Positions 1 to 8,185 of a stretch of DNA of 30,092 nt are shown here, in pieces. A program made the position numbers and the translations under genes. Within the stretch, counting starts at the first letter, position 1, and each line of letters begins with the position of its first letter. Origin of the DNA: Halomonas halophila (lineage in GTDB: Bacteria; Pseudomonadota; Gammaproteobacteria; Pseudomonadales; Halomonadaceae). The notes under the pieces were generated by a model that searched no databases, had not been told where the DNA came from, and was given only the letters and a program-made list of their open reading frames with translations. Location of the stretch: the NCBI GenBank assembly GCA_002433675.1, contig DJIP01000084.1:9085-39176 (forward strand), in the 5' to 3' direction.

Positions 1-89
1 AGTAGAGCGGCGGAGGTGGGGCGCAGGGACTTCGCTGAGCAAGAGCTCCAGGCGGAGGCGGGGGCACATCAAGCCGAGCTAGGAACGCG

Positions 90-105
90 GGTTTCACGTG
101 AAACA
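90..105. other. parS: parS site 1 (ParB-binding centromere)
   Basis: The sequence GGTTTCACGTGAAACA matches the ParB-binding consensus TGTTTCACGTGAAACA at 15 of 16 positions; only the first base differs. ParB (Spo0J) dimers load on such 16-bp palindromes, spread along the DNA and act with ParA in origin segregation. The assignment rests on sequence match and on two more copies within 95 bp. Confidence 0.88.
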
Positions 106-135
106 CGAGTGCTTGTCCTTGCTTGTACTTCTGGA

Positions 136-151
136 TGTTCCACGTGAAACA
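136..151. other. parS: parS site 2 (ParB-binding centromere)
   Basis: The sequence TGTTCCACGTGAAACA is, to my knowledge, identical to the classical parS inside Bacillus subtilis spo0J, and fits the general parS consensus fully. It lies 46 bp after site 1, measured start to start. Confidence 0.92.
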
Positions 152-182
152 TCGGCGCCGCCGGCGCTGTCCATCAGGTCGA

Positions 183-198
183 TGTTCCACGTGAAACG
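183..198. other. parS: parS site 3 (ParB-binding centromere)
   Basis: The sequence TGTTCCACGTGAAACG differs from site 2 only at the last base. It starts 47 bp after site 2, so the three good sites sit at nearly constant spacing. Confidence 0.88.
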
Positions 199-233
199 TG
201 GGTGTGGCTGCCCCTCCGCACACGCAGTATCGG

Positions 234-249
234 CTTCCCACGTGACACC
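234..249. other. Degenerate parS-like palindrome
   Basis: CTTCCCACGTGACACC keeps the central CACGTG and several flanking bases but differs from site 2 at five or six of 16 positions. It starts 51 bp after site 3 and so continues the regular spacing. It may be a decayed or weak ParB site, or chance. Confidence 0.35.
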
Positions 250-353
250 CAAGGGCTCTCGCCAGGGTCAGTAGTGGCTGTGGCATCCCTGATGAAGGGG
301 GCAGGCGGCCTTTGGTCCACGGGGTGGCGGGCGATGCCGGCCCACCCTGTCGA

Positions 354-388
354 AATAAAAAAAGGCCGGCCCCTTGCGGGACCGGCCT
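354..388 (-). terminator. Intrinsic terminator of glyQS
   Basis: Read on the minus strand, AGGCCGG and CCGGCCT form a 7-bp stem that continues through one mismatch into CCC/GGG around a four-base loop (363-388). It is followed by a run of T residues (complement of the A-run at 356-363). It lies 20 bp beyond the glyS stop codon, the right place and direction to end the glyQ-glyS transcript. Confidence 0.92.
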
Positions 389-407
389 CGTTGTTACCCG
401 CAGCGGG

Positions 408-2474
408 TTACTGCTGCAGTTCGGCGATATCCGCCACCTCGAGGAACAGCGCCTGGAGGCTTGCCAGCAGGGCCAGACGATTGGCACGAACGGCTTCGTC
501 TTCGGCCATGACCATCACCTGGTCAAAGAAGGCATCTACCGGTGCGCGAAGGCTTGCCAGCACGTCCAGGGCGTCGCTGTAGCGGGCTTGCTGGAACAGC
601 GGAGCGACCTGCTCCTGGCAAGCCGCCACGGCGTTCTTGAGGGCCTTCTCGGCGTCTTCGGAGAGCAGGCTGTCGTCGACCTCGGTGCGTCCATCGTGAT
701 CCTGCTTGGCCAGGATGTTGCCGACACGCTTGTTGGCGGCGGCCAGGGCGGCGGCTTCATCACGCGTGGCGAATTGCGCCACGGCGCGCAGGCGGCGGGC
801 GAAGTCCAGCGGGCGGGTCACCGGGCGTGCACGCACCGCCAGGTAAACCTCGGCACCGATCCCTTCGTCCTGGGCCCAGGCACGGAAGCGATCGAGCATG
901 TAGCCGAGGACGTCGTCGACCAGGCCGTCTGCCTTGGGCAGCGCCTCATGCTGGGCCACGGCCAGCTCGAGCAATTCGCGCAGGTCCAGATCCAGCTCAC
1001 CCTTGACCAGGATGTTGAGCACGCCGATGGAAGCGCGGCGCAGGGCGAAGGGGTCCTTGGTACCGCTAGGACGCTGGCCAATGCCGAAGATCCCGGTGAT
1101 GGTATCCAGGCGGTCGGCGATGGCCAGTGCCTGTCCGGTCAGGGTCTGCGGAATGGCGTCGCTGGCAAAGCGTGGAAGGTACTGTTCTTCCAGCGCGCGT
1201 GCGACCTCGGCGTCTTCACCGTCGTGCTCGGCGTAGTAGCGCCCCATGATGCCCTGAAGCTCCGGGAACTCGAGCACCATTTCGGTGACCAGATCACACT
1301 TGGCCAGGGCCGCAGCACGGCGAGCGCGGGACTCGTCACCGCCGGTCCGGCCGGCGATGTGCGCGGCCACGTTGGCACTGCGTCTGGCCTTGTCGGCGAG
1401 GGTCCCGAGCTGCTTCTGGAACACTACGCTGGAGAGGCCCTCGATGCGCTCGGCGAGCGGGCGCTTGCGATCGGTCTCATAGAAGAAGGCGGCGTCGGCC
1501 AGGCGAGGGCGAATCACCTTCTCGTTGCCGGCGATGACCTTGTCCGGCTCGCGGCTGTCGATATTGGACACGGTGATGAAGGCGGGCTTGAGCTTGCCGT
1601 CCGCATCGAGCAGGTGGAAGTACTTCTGGTTGGCCTTCATCGACGAGATCAGGCACTCGGCCGGCACCTCGAGAAAGCGCTCGTCGAAGCTGCCGGTCAG
1701 CGCCACCGGCCATTCGACCAGGCCACTGACTTCTTCCAGCAGGTCTTCGTCGATGACCGCGGTGGCTTCCAGCAGCTCTGCCTCGGCCAGTACCTGCTCG
1801 CGAATACGTTCGCGACGCTTGCTGCGATCGGCCAGCACCCAGGCATCTTCCAGGGCGCCGAGGTAGTCGTCGGCATGTTGCAGGGTGATGGCCTCGGGGG
1901 CGTGGAAACGGTGCCCGCGGGTCTCGCGTCCGGCGTCCAGACCCAGCACCGTGGCGGGTACGACCTCGTCGCCGTAGAGCGCCACCAGCCAGTGAACCGG
2001 GCGGGAGAACTCGATGCGTGAAGCGCCCCAGCGCATGTTCTTGGGCACCGGCAGGGCCGCCACGGCCTTGTCGATGATGGCGGGCAGCAGGGCGACGGTG
2101 GCCTCGCCCTGCTGTTGTTCACGGTAGCCGAGCCAGGTGCCCTTGTCGGTCTCCAGATGGATCAGGTCGTCGACGCTGACGCCGCAGGAGCGAGCAAAAC
2201 CCTGGGCTGCCTTGGTCGGCTCGCCATCCTTGAAGGCCGCCGCCAGAGCAGGGCCGCGCTTTTCGACGTCGCGATCAGGCTGCTTGTCGGCCAGTGCCTC
2301 GACCCGTACCGCCAGCCGGCGAGGGGAGGCGTAGGCGGTAACGCCCTGAAAGTCGACGTCGGCATCGGCGAGGCCGCGACGCACGCCCTCGGCGAAGGCG
2401 TCGGAGAGAGTGTCGATGGCTCCCGGCGGAAGTTCTTCCACGCCGAGTTCAAGCAAGAGGGTGTGGGCGGCCAT
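408..2474 (-). CDS. glyS: Glycyl-tRNA synthetase beta subunit
   Basis: This is the large subunit of the bacterial alpha2-beta2 glycyl-tRNA synthetase, which charges tRNA-Gly with glycine in the cytoplasm. The beta subunit carries most of the tRNA recognition. At 688 aa it has the usual family length (E. coli about 689). The N-terminus (LLLELGVEELPPGAI) and internal blocks such as EFSRPVHWLVAL, FLEVPAECLISSMKANQKYF and KDPFALRRASIGVLNI are typical of GlyS, with the HD-like and anticodon-binding parts toward the C-terminus. The ATG at 2474 starts two bases after the glyQ stop, and an AGGGAG ribosome site lies within the glyQ 3' end, so the two subunits are translationally coupled. The gene ends just before an intrinsic terminator. 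Identification is secure. Confidence 0.98.
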   Translation of the reverse strand: MAAHTLLLELGVEELPPGAIDTLSDAFAEGVRRGLADADVDFQGVTAYASPRRLAVRVEALADKQPDRDVEKRGPALAAAFKDGEPTKAAQGFARSCGVSVDDLIHLETDKGTWLGYREQQQGEATVALLPAIIDKAVAALPVPKNMRWGASRIEFSRPVHWLVALYGDEVVPATVLGLDAGRETRGHRFHAPEAITLQHADDYLGALEDAWVLADRSKRRERIREQVLAEAELLEATAVIDEDLLEEVSGLVEWPVALTGSFDERFLEVPAECLISSMKANQKYFHLLDADGKLKPAFITVSNIDSREPDKVIAGNEKVIRPRLADAAFFYETDRKRPLAERIEGLSSVVFQKQLGTLADKARRSANVAAHIAGRTGGDESRARRAAALAKCDLVTEMVLEFPELQGIMGRYYAEHDGEDAEVARALEEQYLPRFASDAIPQTLTGQALAIADRLDTITGIFGIGQRPSGTKDPFALRRASIGVLNILVKGELDLDLRELLELAVAQHEALPKADGLVDDVLGYMLDRFRAWAQDEGIGAEVYLAVRARPVTRPLDFARRLRAVAQFATRDEAAALAAANKRVGNILAKQDHDGRTEVDDSLLSEDAEKALKNAVAACQEQVAPLFQQARYSDALDVLASLRAPVDAFFDQVMVMAEDEAVRANRLALLASLQALFLEVADIAELQQ

Positions 2475-2476
2475 GC

Positions 2477-3439
2477 TTATGCGTCTCCCTGTGCGGCAAG
2501 GGGTTCGTCGTCGAGAAGTTCACGTCGTAGCGCTTCCGGGGCCAGTGGGAAACCGGCCGCCTTGCGTGAGGCGTAGTAGGCGTGGGCCACGTCGCGGGCC
2601 ATGGTGCGCACGCGCAGGATATAGCGCTGGCGTTCGGTGACCGAGATGGCGTGACGGGCGTCGAGCATATTGAAGGTGTGGGAGGCCTTGAGTACCTGCT
2701 CGTAGGCGGGCAGCGGCAGGTTGGCTTCCAGCAGCTTCTGGCACTCGCTTTCCTGGTGGTCGAAGTTGCCGAACAGGGCGTCCACGTCGGCGTGCTCGAA
2801 GTTGTAGGTGGACTGCTCGCGCTCGTTCTGCAGGTAGACGTCACCGTAGGTGACGCGGGAACCGTCGGGGGCGATGGTCCACACCAGGTCGTAGACGCTG
2901 TCCACGTCCTGAAGGTACATGGCGATACGCTCGAGGCCGTAGGTCAGCTCGCCGGTAACCGGGAAGCACTCGATGCCGCCGGCCTGCTGGAAGTAGGTAA
3001 ACTGGGTCACCTCCATGCCATTGAGCCAGACCTCCCAGCCGAGACCCCAGGCGCCCAGGGTCGGTGACTCCCAGTTGTCCTCGACGAAGCGGATGTCGTG
3101 GACCAGCGGGTCGATGCCGAGACGTTCGAGCGACCCCAGGTACAGTTCCTGGAGGTTGGCCGGGGAGGGCTTCATGACCACCTGGAACTGGTAGTAGTGC
3201 TGCAGGCGATTGGGGTTTTCGCCGTAGCGGCCATCGGTGGGACGGCGGGACGGCTGAACGTACGCCGAGTTCCAGGTTTCGGGTCCGATGGAGCGCAGGA
3301 AGGTGGCCGGGTGAAAGGTGCCCGCACCGACTTCCATGTCCAGCGGCTGCATGATCACGCAGCCCTGTTCGGCCCAGTACTGTTGCAGGGCGAGGATCAG
3401 GCCCTGGAAGGTTGCCACGTCTGGCGTCGACTGTGTCAT
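2477..3439 (-). CDS. glyQ: Glycyl-tRNA synthetase alpha subunit
   Basis: This is the catalytic class II subunit of glycyl-tRNA synthetase, which forms glycyl-adenylate and partners with GlyS. The 320-aa product is slightly longer than E. coli GlyQ (303 aa), mainly at the C-terminus. Hallmarks are [17 protein letters not shown] near the N-terminus, [18 protein letters not shown], the motif-2 region [20 protein letters not shown], and the [15 protein letters not shown] block. It is the first gene of a two-gene operon with glyS and is divergent from hldD across 92 bp. The ATG at 3439 is chosen because it gives the family N-terminus [15 protein letters not shown]. Confidence 0.98.
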   Translation of the reverse strand: MTQSTPDVATFQGLILALQQYWAEQGCVIMQPLDMEVGAGTFHPATFLRSIGPETWNSAYVQPSRRPTDGRYGENPNRLQHYYQFQVVMKPSPANLQELYLGSLERLGIDPLVHDIRFVEDNWESPTLGAWGLGWEVWLNGMEVTQFTYFQQAGGIECFPVTGELTYGLERIAMYLQDVDSVYDLVWTIAPDGSRVTYGDVYLQNEREQSTYNFEHADVDALFGNFDHQESECQKLLEANLPLPAYEQVLKASHTFNMLDARHAISVTERQRYILRVRTMARDVAHAYYASRKAAGFPLAPEALRRELLDDEPLAAQGDA

Positions 3440-3531
3440 TGGGAAGCACCGTTGGCCATGAATTCACGAGCCGTCAAGTATACAATCACAGGCAATTCGG
3501 TTATAGGCACAGCGCCAACAGAGGTTTTCCC
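3440..3531. promoter_or_regulatory. Divergent promoter region glyQ / hldD
   Basis: These 92 bp separate the divergent glyQ and hldD starts and must hold both promoters. An AT-rich patch at 3477-3486 offers a TATACT (-10-like) on the minus strand and TATACA/TACAAT on the plus strand; a second AT patch, TTATAG, lies at 3501-3506. I could not pair any of these with a good -35 at 16-18 bp, so the exact promoters are not assigned. A GAGG ribosome site precedes the hldD ATG. Confidence 0.4.
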
Positions 3532-4488
3532 ATGATCGTAGTGACAGGCGGAGCCGGCTTCATCGGTTCAAATCTGGTCAAGGCCCTCAATGACCGGGGG
3601 CGCACCGACATCCTGGTGGTGGACGACCTGCGGGATGGCACCAAGTTCGTCAACCTGGCGGACCTGACCCTCGGGGACTACATGGACAAGGACGAGTTCC
3701 TGTCCCGGGTGAAGGCCCACACGCGCGGTGAGCTGAACCAGCTTCCGCCCATCGAGGCGATCTTCCATGAGGGCGCCTGCTCGGACACCACCGAGTGGGA
3801 CGGACGCTTCATGCTTGAGAACAACTTCACCTACTCCAAGGAGCTTCTGCACTTCTGCGAGCAGGAGGGCATTCCCTTCCTCTACGCCTCGTCGGCGGCC
3901 ACCTACGGCGGCAGCGAGGTGTTCGTGGAGTCCCCCGAGCACGAGAAGCCGCTCAACGTCTACGGCTACTCCAAGCTGCTGTTCGACCAGTACGTGCGCT
4001 CGCGCCAGGCCGAACTCAAGACCCAGGTGGTGGGCTTTCGCTACTTCAACGTCTACGGCCCCCGCGAACAGCACAAGGGCAAGATGTCCAGCGTGGCCTT
4101 CCATCACCATACCCAGATCAGCGCCGGCGAGAACCTGCGCCTGTTCGGCGCCTGGGACGGCTACGACGCGGGCATGCAGAGCCGTGACTTCGTCTATGTC
4201 GGCGACGTGGTCGACGTCAATCTGTGGTTTCTGGACAACCCCGAGGTGTCGGGAATCTACAACCTCGGTACCGGCCGCGCCGAGCCGTTCAAGACCATCG
4301 GCGAGACGGTCATCGACTTCTACGGCAAGGGCCGTATCGACTACATCGACTTCCCGGAAGAGCTCAAGGGGCGCTACCAGAGCTACACGCGGGCCGATAT
4401 CTCGAGGCTGCGCGAGGCTGGCTACGACAAGGAATTCCACACCGTTGCCGAGGGCGTGACCCGCTACCTGGAGTGGTTGAATGGCTGA
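3532..4488 (+). CDS. hldD: ADP-L-glycero-D-manno-heptose 6-epimerase
   Basis: HldD converts ADP-D-glycero-D-manno-heptose to the L-glycero form used by the LPS heptosyltransferases; it is the last step of heptose precursor synthesis, in the cytoplasm. The 318-aa protein is an extended short-chain dehydrogenase. It shows the NAD(P)-binding GGAGFIGSN at residues 6-14, the SSAATYGG segment near 120, the catalytic Tyr144-x3-Lys148, and the HldD-typical [20 protein letters not shown]. The reading frame is open further upstream, but ATG 3532 gives the family N-terminus ([10 protein letters not shown]) and has a GAGG site seven bases before it. The stop overlaps the waaF start by 8 bp, so the two are one operon. 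HldE, which supplies the substrate, is encoded at 12412. Confidence 0.97.
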   Translation: MIVVTGGAGFIGSNLVKALNDRGRTDILVVDDLRDGTKFVNLADLTLGDYMDKDEFLSRVKAHTRGELNQLPPIEAIFHEGACSDTTEWDGRFMLENNFTYSKELLHFCEQEGIPFLYASSAATYGGSEVFVESPEHEKPLNVYGYSKLLFDQYVRSRQAELKTQVVGFRYFNVYGPREQHKGKMSSVAFHHHTQISAGENLRLFGAWDGYDAGMQSRDFVYVGDVVDVNLWFLDNPEVSGIYNLGTGRAEPFKTIGETVIDFYGKGRIDYIDFPEELKGRYQSYTRADISRLREAGYDKEFHTVAEGVTRYLEWLNG

Positions 4489-5554
4489 AGCCGCGCCGGT
4501 CATGGCGCAGCCAAGGCTGGCGGGCCAGCGGCTGCTGGTAGTCGGTCCCAGCTGGGTCGGTGACATGGTCATGGCCCAGGGGTTGTTCAAGGCGCTGAAG
4601 CAGCAGGGCGCCGCCACCCTGGCGGTGGTGGCGCCGGCCTGGTCGAGGCCGATCCTCGAGCGCATGGACGAGGTCGACGACGTCGTCGAGCTGGGCGTCG
4701 GACACGGCGTCTTCGGCTTTTCCGCCCGACGCAGGCTTGCCAGGTCGCTCAAGGGACGCTTCGATCATGCCATCGTGCTGCCGCGCTCATGGAAATCGGC
4801 ACTGGTGCCTTTTCTGGCGCGGATACCCCGGCGAACCGGCTTCACCGGGGAGCACCGTTTCGGCCTTCTGAGCGAGCGCCGTGAGCTGCAGCGTGACGTG
4901 CTCGACCAGACGGTCAAGCGCTTCGTCTCACTGGGGCTGCCGGCGGACGCTGCCGCTGCCGGCGACTTCGAGATCCCCCGGCCACGGCTGCGTCAGGATG
5001 CGATCAACCTGGCGCGGTTGCATGATGAACATCGACTCGGCGTGCGTCCTGCCATCGGCCTGATGCCAGGGGCGGAGTATGGCCCCGCCAAGCAGTGGCC
5101 GCTGGCCTATTTCCATCGCCTGGCCGGGGAGCTGATCGCGCAGGGGTTCGAGGTAAGGGTGCTGGGCGGACCCAAGGATCATGCGGCGGGTGAGGAGATC
5201 GTGACCGGTCTCGAGCATGCCCACAACCTGTGTGGCGAGACCCGCCTGGAGGATGCCGTCGACCTGCTTGGCGACTGTCGTCAGGTGGTGACCAATGACT
5301 CCGGATTGATGCATGTGGCCGCCGCGGTAGGGACGCGTATCCAGGCGATCTATGGCTCCTCGTCGCCGGCCTATACGCCGCCGCTGACCGACAACGCCCG
5401 GATTCACTATCTGGCGCTGTCGTGCTCGCCCTGCTTCGAGCGCCATTGTCCGCTCGGGCATACCAACTGCCTCAAGCAGATCACTGTCGACAGCGTGCTG
5501 GAGGCGATCCTGACAGACGAGGCCCCGAACCGGATCGACGCCAGCAACGAGTGA
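4481..5554 (+). CDS. waaF: ADP-heptose:LPS heptosyltransferase II
   Basis: WaaF transfers the second L-glycero-D-manno-heptose onto heptose I of the LPS inner core at the cytoplasmic face of the inner membrane. It is a GT-B fold enzyme of family GT9. Visible features are the N-terminal [12 protein letters not shown] with the conserved Gly-Asp (residues 27-28), [13 protein letters not shown] in mid-protein, the ADP-heptose-site motif [11 protein letters not shown], and the WaaF-diagnostic cysteine-rich tail [16 protein letters not shown]. The 357-aa length is close to the E. coli protein (348 aa). ATG 4481 overlaps the hldD end and has GGAG seven bases upstream; Met8 (4502) is an alternative start. 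It forms the heptose pair with hldD and shares the pathway with the OpsX-like enzyme at 11313. Confidence 0.95.
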   Translation: MAEAAPVMAQPRLAGQRLLVVGPSWVGDMVMAQGLFKALKQQGAATLAVVAPAWSRPILERMDEVDDVVELGVGHGVFGFSARRRLARSLKGRFDHAIVLPRSWKSALVPFLARIPRRTGFTGEHRFGLLSERRELQRDVLDQTVKRFVSLGLPADAAAAGDFEIPRPRLRQDAINLARLHDEHRLGVRPAIGLMPGAEYGPAKQWPLAYFHRLAGELIAQGFEVRVLGGPKDHAAGEEIVTGLEHAHNLCGETRLEDAVDLLGDCRQVVTNDSGLMHVAAAVGTRIQAIYGSSSPAYTPPLTDNARIHYLALSCSPCFERHCPLGHTNCLKQITVDSVLEAILTDEAPNRIDASNE

Positions 5555-5664
5555 TCCGGGCCAAGCCTTCGTCGGTAAGGTCTTGTCTCGCCGTCTAGTT
5601 CGTCATCCAGGCTCGCTGTCGCCGCTACTCTGCACACGGGCGCCCAGGCAGATAGACATCAACG

Positions 5665-7299
5665 TCAAGGCTGCTGGGGCGCCTCGGGCGGGGTGTTGGG
5701 CTGTCCGTCGTTGCGGTACGCCGGGGCCAGGCCTTGCCACAACCGTTGCTGCAGCGCGGTTTCTTCACGCATGTACCCGTTGAGTGCTTCCAGGCCGTAG
5801 CGTTCGGCCAGGGTCGGATCGTTCGAGAACAGCGAGACGCCCAGCCCGGCGCGGTGCCAGTCGATGGTGAAGCCCATCGCCTCCAAAAGCGTCGGCAGGG
5901 TGTCCATGGTGGTGGCGGTGGTCGAGATGCGTTGCGGCGTCAGCGCATTGCCCATCATCATCAGGGTGTTGGTACGAGGCGTCTGAATCAGCTGATCCCA
6001 GGCCGAGACACGCATGGTCAGATGGTCACTGGCGATCACCACCAGAGTGTCTTCCAGCAGGCCCTGGTCGCCAAGGCGCTGGATCAGCTGGCGGGTCAGC
6101 CAGGCCGAGCACTTCACCGCGTACAGGATATCCACACCGTCGTGCTCGCCCTGATTGGCCTGGCAGGCCCTGGCCGGATAGCCCGCCGGGGCGTGGGCGG
6201 TCAGGTTGAGCACGGTCAGGTTCCAGGGGCCGTCCTGACGATCCAGGCGCATTGCTTCCTCTTCCGCCATGGCGTACAGACTGTCGTCGTAGAGCCCCCA
6301 GCTATTGAGGTAGTCCGGATCGTCGAGGCGGCCCGCGAGCTGCTCGCGCCCCAGCACGCGGTCGTAGGCGTGGTCCTCGTAGAAAAGCCCCTTGCCGGCG
6401 AATTCCGTGCTGGCGCCGCCCATGAAGGTCTGGCGGTAGCCAAGCCCCGCGAGTAGATCGCCCAGGCAGGCGACCCCGGGCACCACGTGGTGCAGCGGCT
6501 CGAATTGGCTATCGTGGAGCAGGCCGGCGGGCATCAGCGGTGTACCGCACTGGCTGGCGATCATGCCGGCCATGGTCCAGCCGGTGTTATCGAGCTGGCG
6601 AACGTTGTCGAACACCACCGCATCCGCTTCCAGTGCGGCCAGGTCGGTGTAGGCGTCGCCGAAACGGGACTCGTCGGCGTAGGTACGCTCGAGGCTCTCC
6701 AGGTAGATCAACAGCAGGTTGGGGGGCTGCGGTGGCGCCTTGAGAATGACTGGCTCGACGTAGCGACGCTCCAGCCAGGTGCCGGGGTCGGTGACTACCG
6801 CCGCGCCGCGCTGGCCCATGGAGTAGAACATCGGATTGGCGACCAGCAGCACGAAGGCCAGCCAGTGGTCCCAGCGTTGCCAACGGTAGTCGGCTCGCAC
6901 CAGCCAGGTGTAGGCCGCCAGAATCAGCAACATGGCAGCGGTGTACAGTACCGCCGCCACGCTGCGCTCGCTGCCGCCATGCTTGGCAATGCCCGCCTGC
7001 AGATGGAAATAGACCGCGCCCATGTCCACCTGGCCGAAGCTGTTGGCCAGGTAGACGTAGATGCCCCAGAAGGCCAGCGGCGCCAGCGCCCAGGGGATCA
7101 CCTGTACCCGCAGCCGTGGGGGAGGTGGCGCGCCCCAGCGCTTCCATCCGGCCAGAGCGCACCACACCAGTGCCGGCAGCGGCAGGCACCAGCCGGGCAG
7201 CCGGGTGACCATGACCAGGGCATGGCCCACGGACAGGCCGAGAATCAGATGGACGGCCCAGCGAAGCCAGGTCGAGGTGGCGGGGTGATGCAGGGGCAT
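5665..7299 (-). CDS. OpgB-like phosphoglycerol transferase (sulfatase fold)
   Basis: This 544-aa inner-membrane enzyme belongs to the alkaline-phosphatase/sulfatase superfamily and closely resembles OpgB (MdoB). OpgB moves phosphoglycerol from phosphatidylglycerol to osmoregulated periplasmic glucans. The N-terminal 160 residues hold about four or five membrane helices (around 13-32, 68-87, 115-134, 146-160), and a periplasmic catalytic domain follows. Matching blocks are IYLESLERTY (metal-binding Glu about 201), GWTMAGMIASQCGTPL (likely nucleophile Thr242), FAGKGLFYEDHAYDR, WGLYDDSL, and the metal-binding ASDHLTM near 425. It is shorter than E. coli OpgB (about 760 aa), mainly at the C-terminus. 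It is the last gene of the minus-strand GT cassette inside an LPS core locus, so the acceptor may be LPS core rather than periplasmic glucan; that is inference. A phosphoethanolamine donor cannot be excluded. Confidence 0.82.
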   Translation of the reverse strand: MPLHHPATSTWLRWAVHLILGLSVGHALVMVTRLPGWCLPLPALVWCALAGWKRWGAPPPPRLRVQVIPWALAPLAFWGIYVYLANSFGQVDMGAVYFHLQAGIAKHGGSERSVAAVLYTAAMLLILAAYTWLVRADYRWQRWDHWLAFVLLVANPMFYSMGQRGAAVVTDPGTWLERRYVEPVILKAPPQPPNLLLIYLESLERTYADESRFGDAYTDLAALEADAVVFDNVRQLDNTGWTMAGMIASQCGTPLMPAGLLHDSQFEPLHHVVPGVACLGDLLAGLGYRQTFMGGASTEFAGKGLFYEDHAYDRVLGREQLAGRLDDPDYLNSWGLYDDSLYAMAEEEAMRLDRQDGPWNLTVLNLTAHAPAGYPARACQANQGEHDGVDILYAVKCSAWLTRQLIQRLGDQGLLEDTLVVIASDHLTMRVSAWDQLIQTPRTNTLMMMGNALTPQRISTTATTMDTLPTLLEAMGFTIDWHRAGLGVSLFSNDPTLAERYGLEALNGYMREETALQQRLWQGLAPAYRNDGQPNTPPEAPQQP

Positions 7300-7339
7300 G
7301 ATCGAGGCGCCAGGTGTCGTTCCGTGAAGCCGATACGAA

Positions 7340-8098
7340 TCAGCGATCGGCTCGCTCGTTCTCGTACAGTTCGTTCAGCTTTGCATACTTCATGTACGCA
7401 TGGAATGCCGTCGTGATGGCGACGGTCATGCCATCCTGGCCCTGCAGCAGCCCGCCCTTGAGCACCAGCTTGCGCAGCATGGCGGTCACGGCGTGCAGCG
7501 TGGGGCGCGTCGACGAAGGGGTCACGCCGCGTTCCTTCATCGCCCAGGCGTCGCGGGTCGACAGTTGATCGATGCGCTGCATCCAGTGGGACAGGTCACG
7601 GTAGGTGAAGTGACGCAGATGGGCGTCCACGTCGACCACCTCCGGTGCCTGGACCGAGGAGTGCGCCTTCTTGGGCAGGTAGCCCGAGGTGGTGCGGTTG
7701 TACAGCCGAGTCACCGGGTCCGGGTAGAACCCCGCCGCGCGAATCCAGTGCCGGCCGGCGAAGTTGCGACGCTTGAAGCGATAGGCCTTGCGCGGATCGT
7801 CCAGCGACAGCTCGCGAATCGCCGCCACGGCGTCGTCGTCCAGGCGCTCGTCGGCATCCAGCGCCAGGATCCAGTCATGGGACGCCTGGGGGACCGCGAA
7901 GGCTTTCTGCGGGCCATCGCCCAGATAGGGCTGATGGATCACCCTAGCGCCGGCGGCCTCGGCCAGCGCAACGGTGTCATCGCTGCTGCCGGAGTCGACC
8001 ACGATCACCTCGTCGCATACCGGGGCCAGCGAGGCGATGGCCTCCTCGACGTTGTCCTGCTCGTTGAGGGTAATGATGATGCCGGTAATCGGGGTCAT
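7340..8098 (-). CDS. Family 2 glycosyltransferase (WaaE/KdtX-like)
   Basis: This 252-aa GT-A fold enzyme probably adds a hexose to the LPS core. It begins ITGIIITLNEQDNVEEAI, carries VVDSGSSDDT around residues 34-42, and has the metal/nucleotide-sugar motif ILALDADERL with Asp81-x-Asp83. Small GT2 proteins of this type and size (WaaE/KdtX, about 260 aa) add a beta-1,4-glucose to heptose I in Klebsiella and Serratia; the resemblance is in overall pattern only, so the sugar and linkage are not certain. The frame opens upstream to 8140, but ATG 8098 gives the canonical start directly before the beta-strand and has an AGGCAGG ribosome site. It sits between the GT9 gene (87 bp upstream) and the OpgB-like gene (40 bp downstream) on the same strand. 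Confidence 0.85.
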   Translation of the reverse strand: MTPITGIIITLNEQDNVEEAIASLAPVCDEVIVVDSGSSDDTVALAEAAGARVIHQPYLGDGPQKAFAVPQASHDWILALDADERLDDDAVAAIRELSLDDPRKAYRFKRRNFAGRHWIRAAGFYPDPVTRLYNRTTSGYLPKKAHSSVQAPEVVDVDAHLRHFTYRDLSHWMQRIDQLSTRDAWAMKERGVTPSSTRPTLHAVTAMLRKLVLKGGLLQGQDGMTVAITTAFHAYMKYAKLNELYENERADR

Positions 8099-8185
8099 GG
8101 GGCCTGCCTTTGCGAAGGGCTCTACGGGTTCCTGATACAAGAACCAATGCGGTGGGAGTGATGGAATGTTGCCAATACGCTGTTG

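Larger units (their letters stand above)
1..353. other. Non-coding region carrying a parS cluster
   Basis: I see no convincing gene here. Translations reaching in from the left edge are short and low-complexity: a + strand frame open to about 144, another ending at 80-82, and a minus-strand frame with a possible ATG at 69. A fragment of a neighbouring gene within the first 90 bases therefore cannot be excluded. From 90 to 249 the stretch is organised around four CACGTG palindromes, annotated separately. From 250 to 353 I recognise nothing before the glyS terminator. Confidence 0.6.

Noticed and set aside
312..2021. Long plus-strand open frame (569 codons) opposite glyS
   Set aside because: It is the antisense shadow of glyS in GC-rich DNA; its translation has no recognisable domain, while the minus strand encodes a full-length GlyS.
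3568..4752. Minus-strand open frame of 394 codons over hldD and waaF
   Set aside because: Antisense shadow across two well-identified plus-strand genes, spanning their junction; no domain seen.
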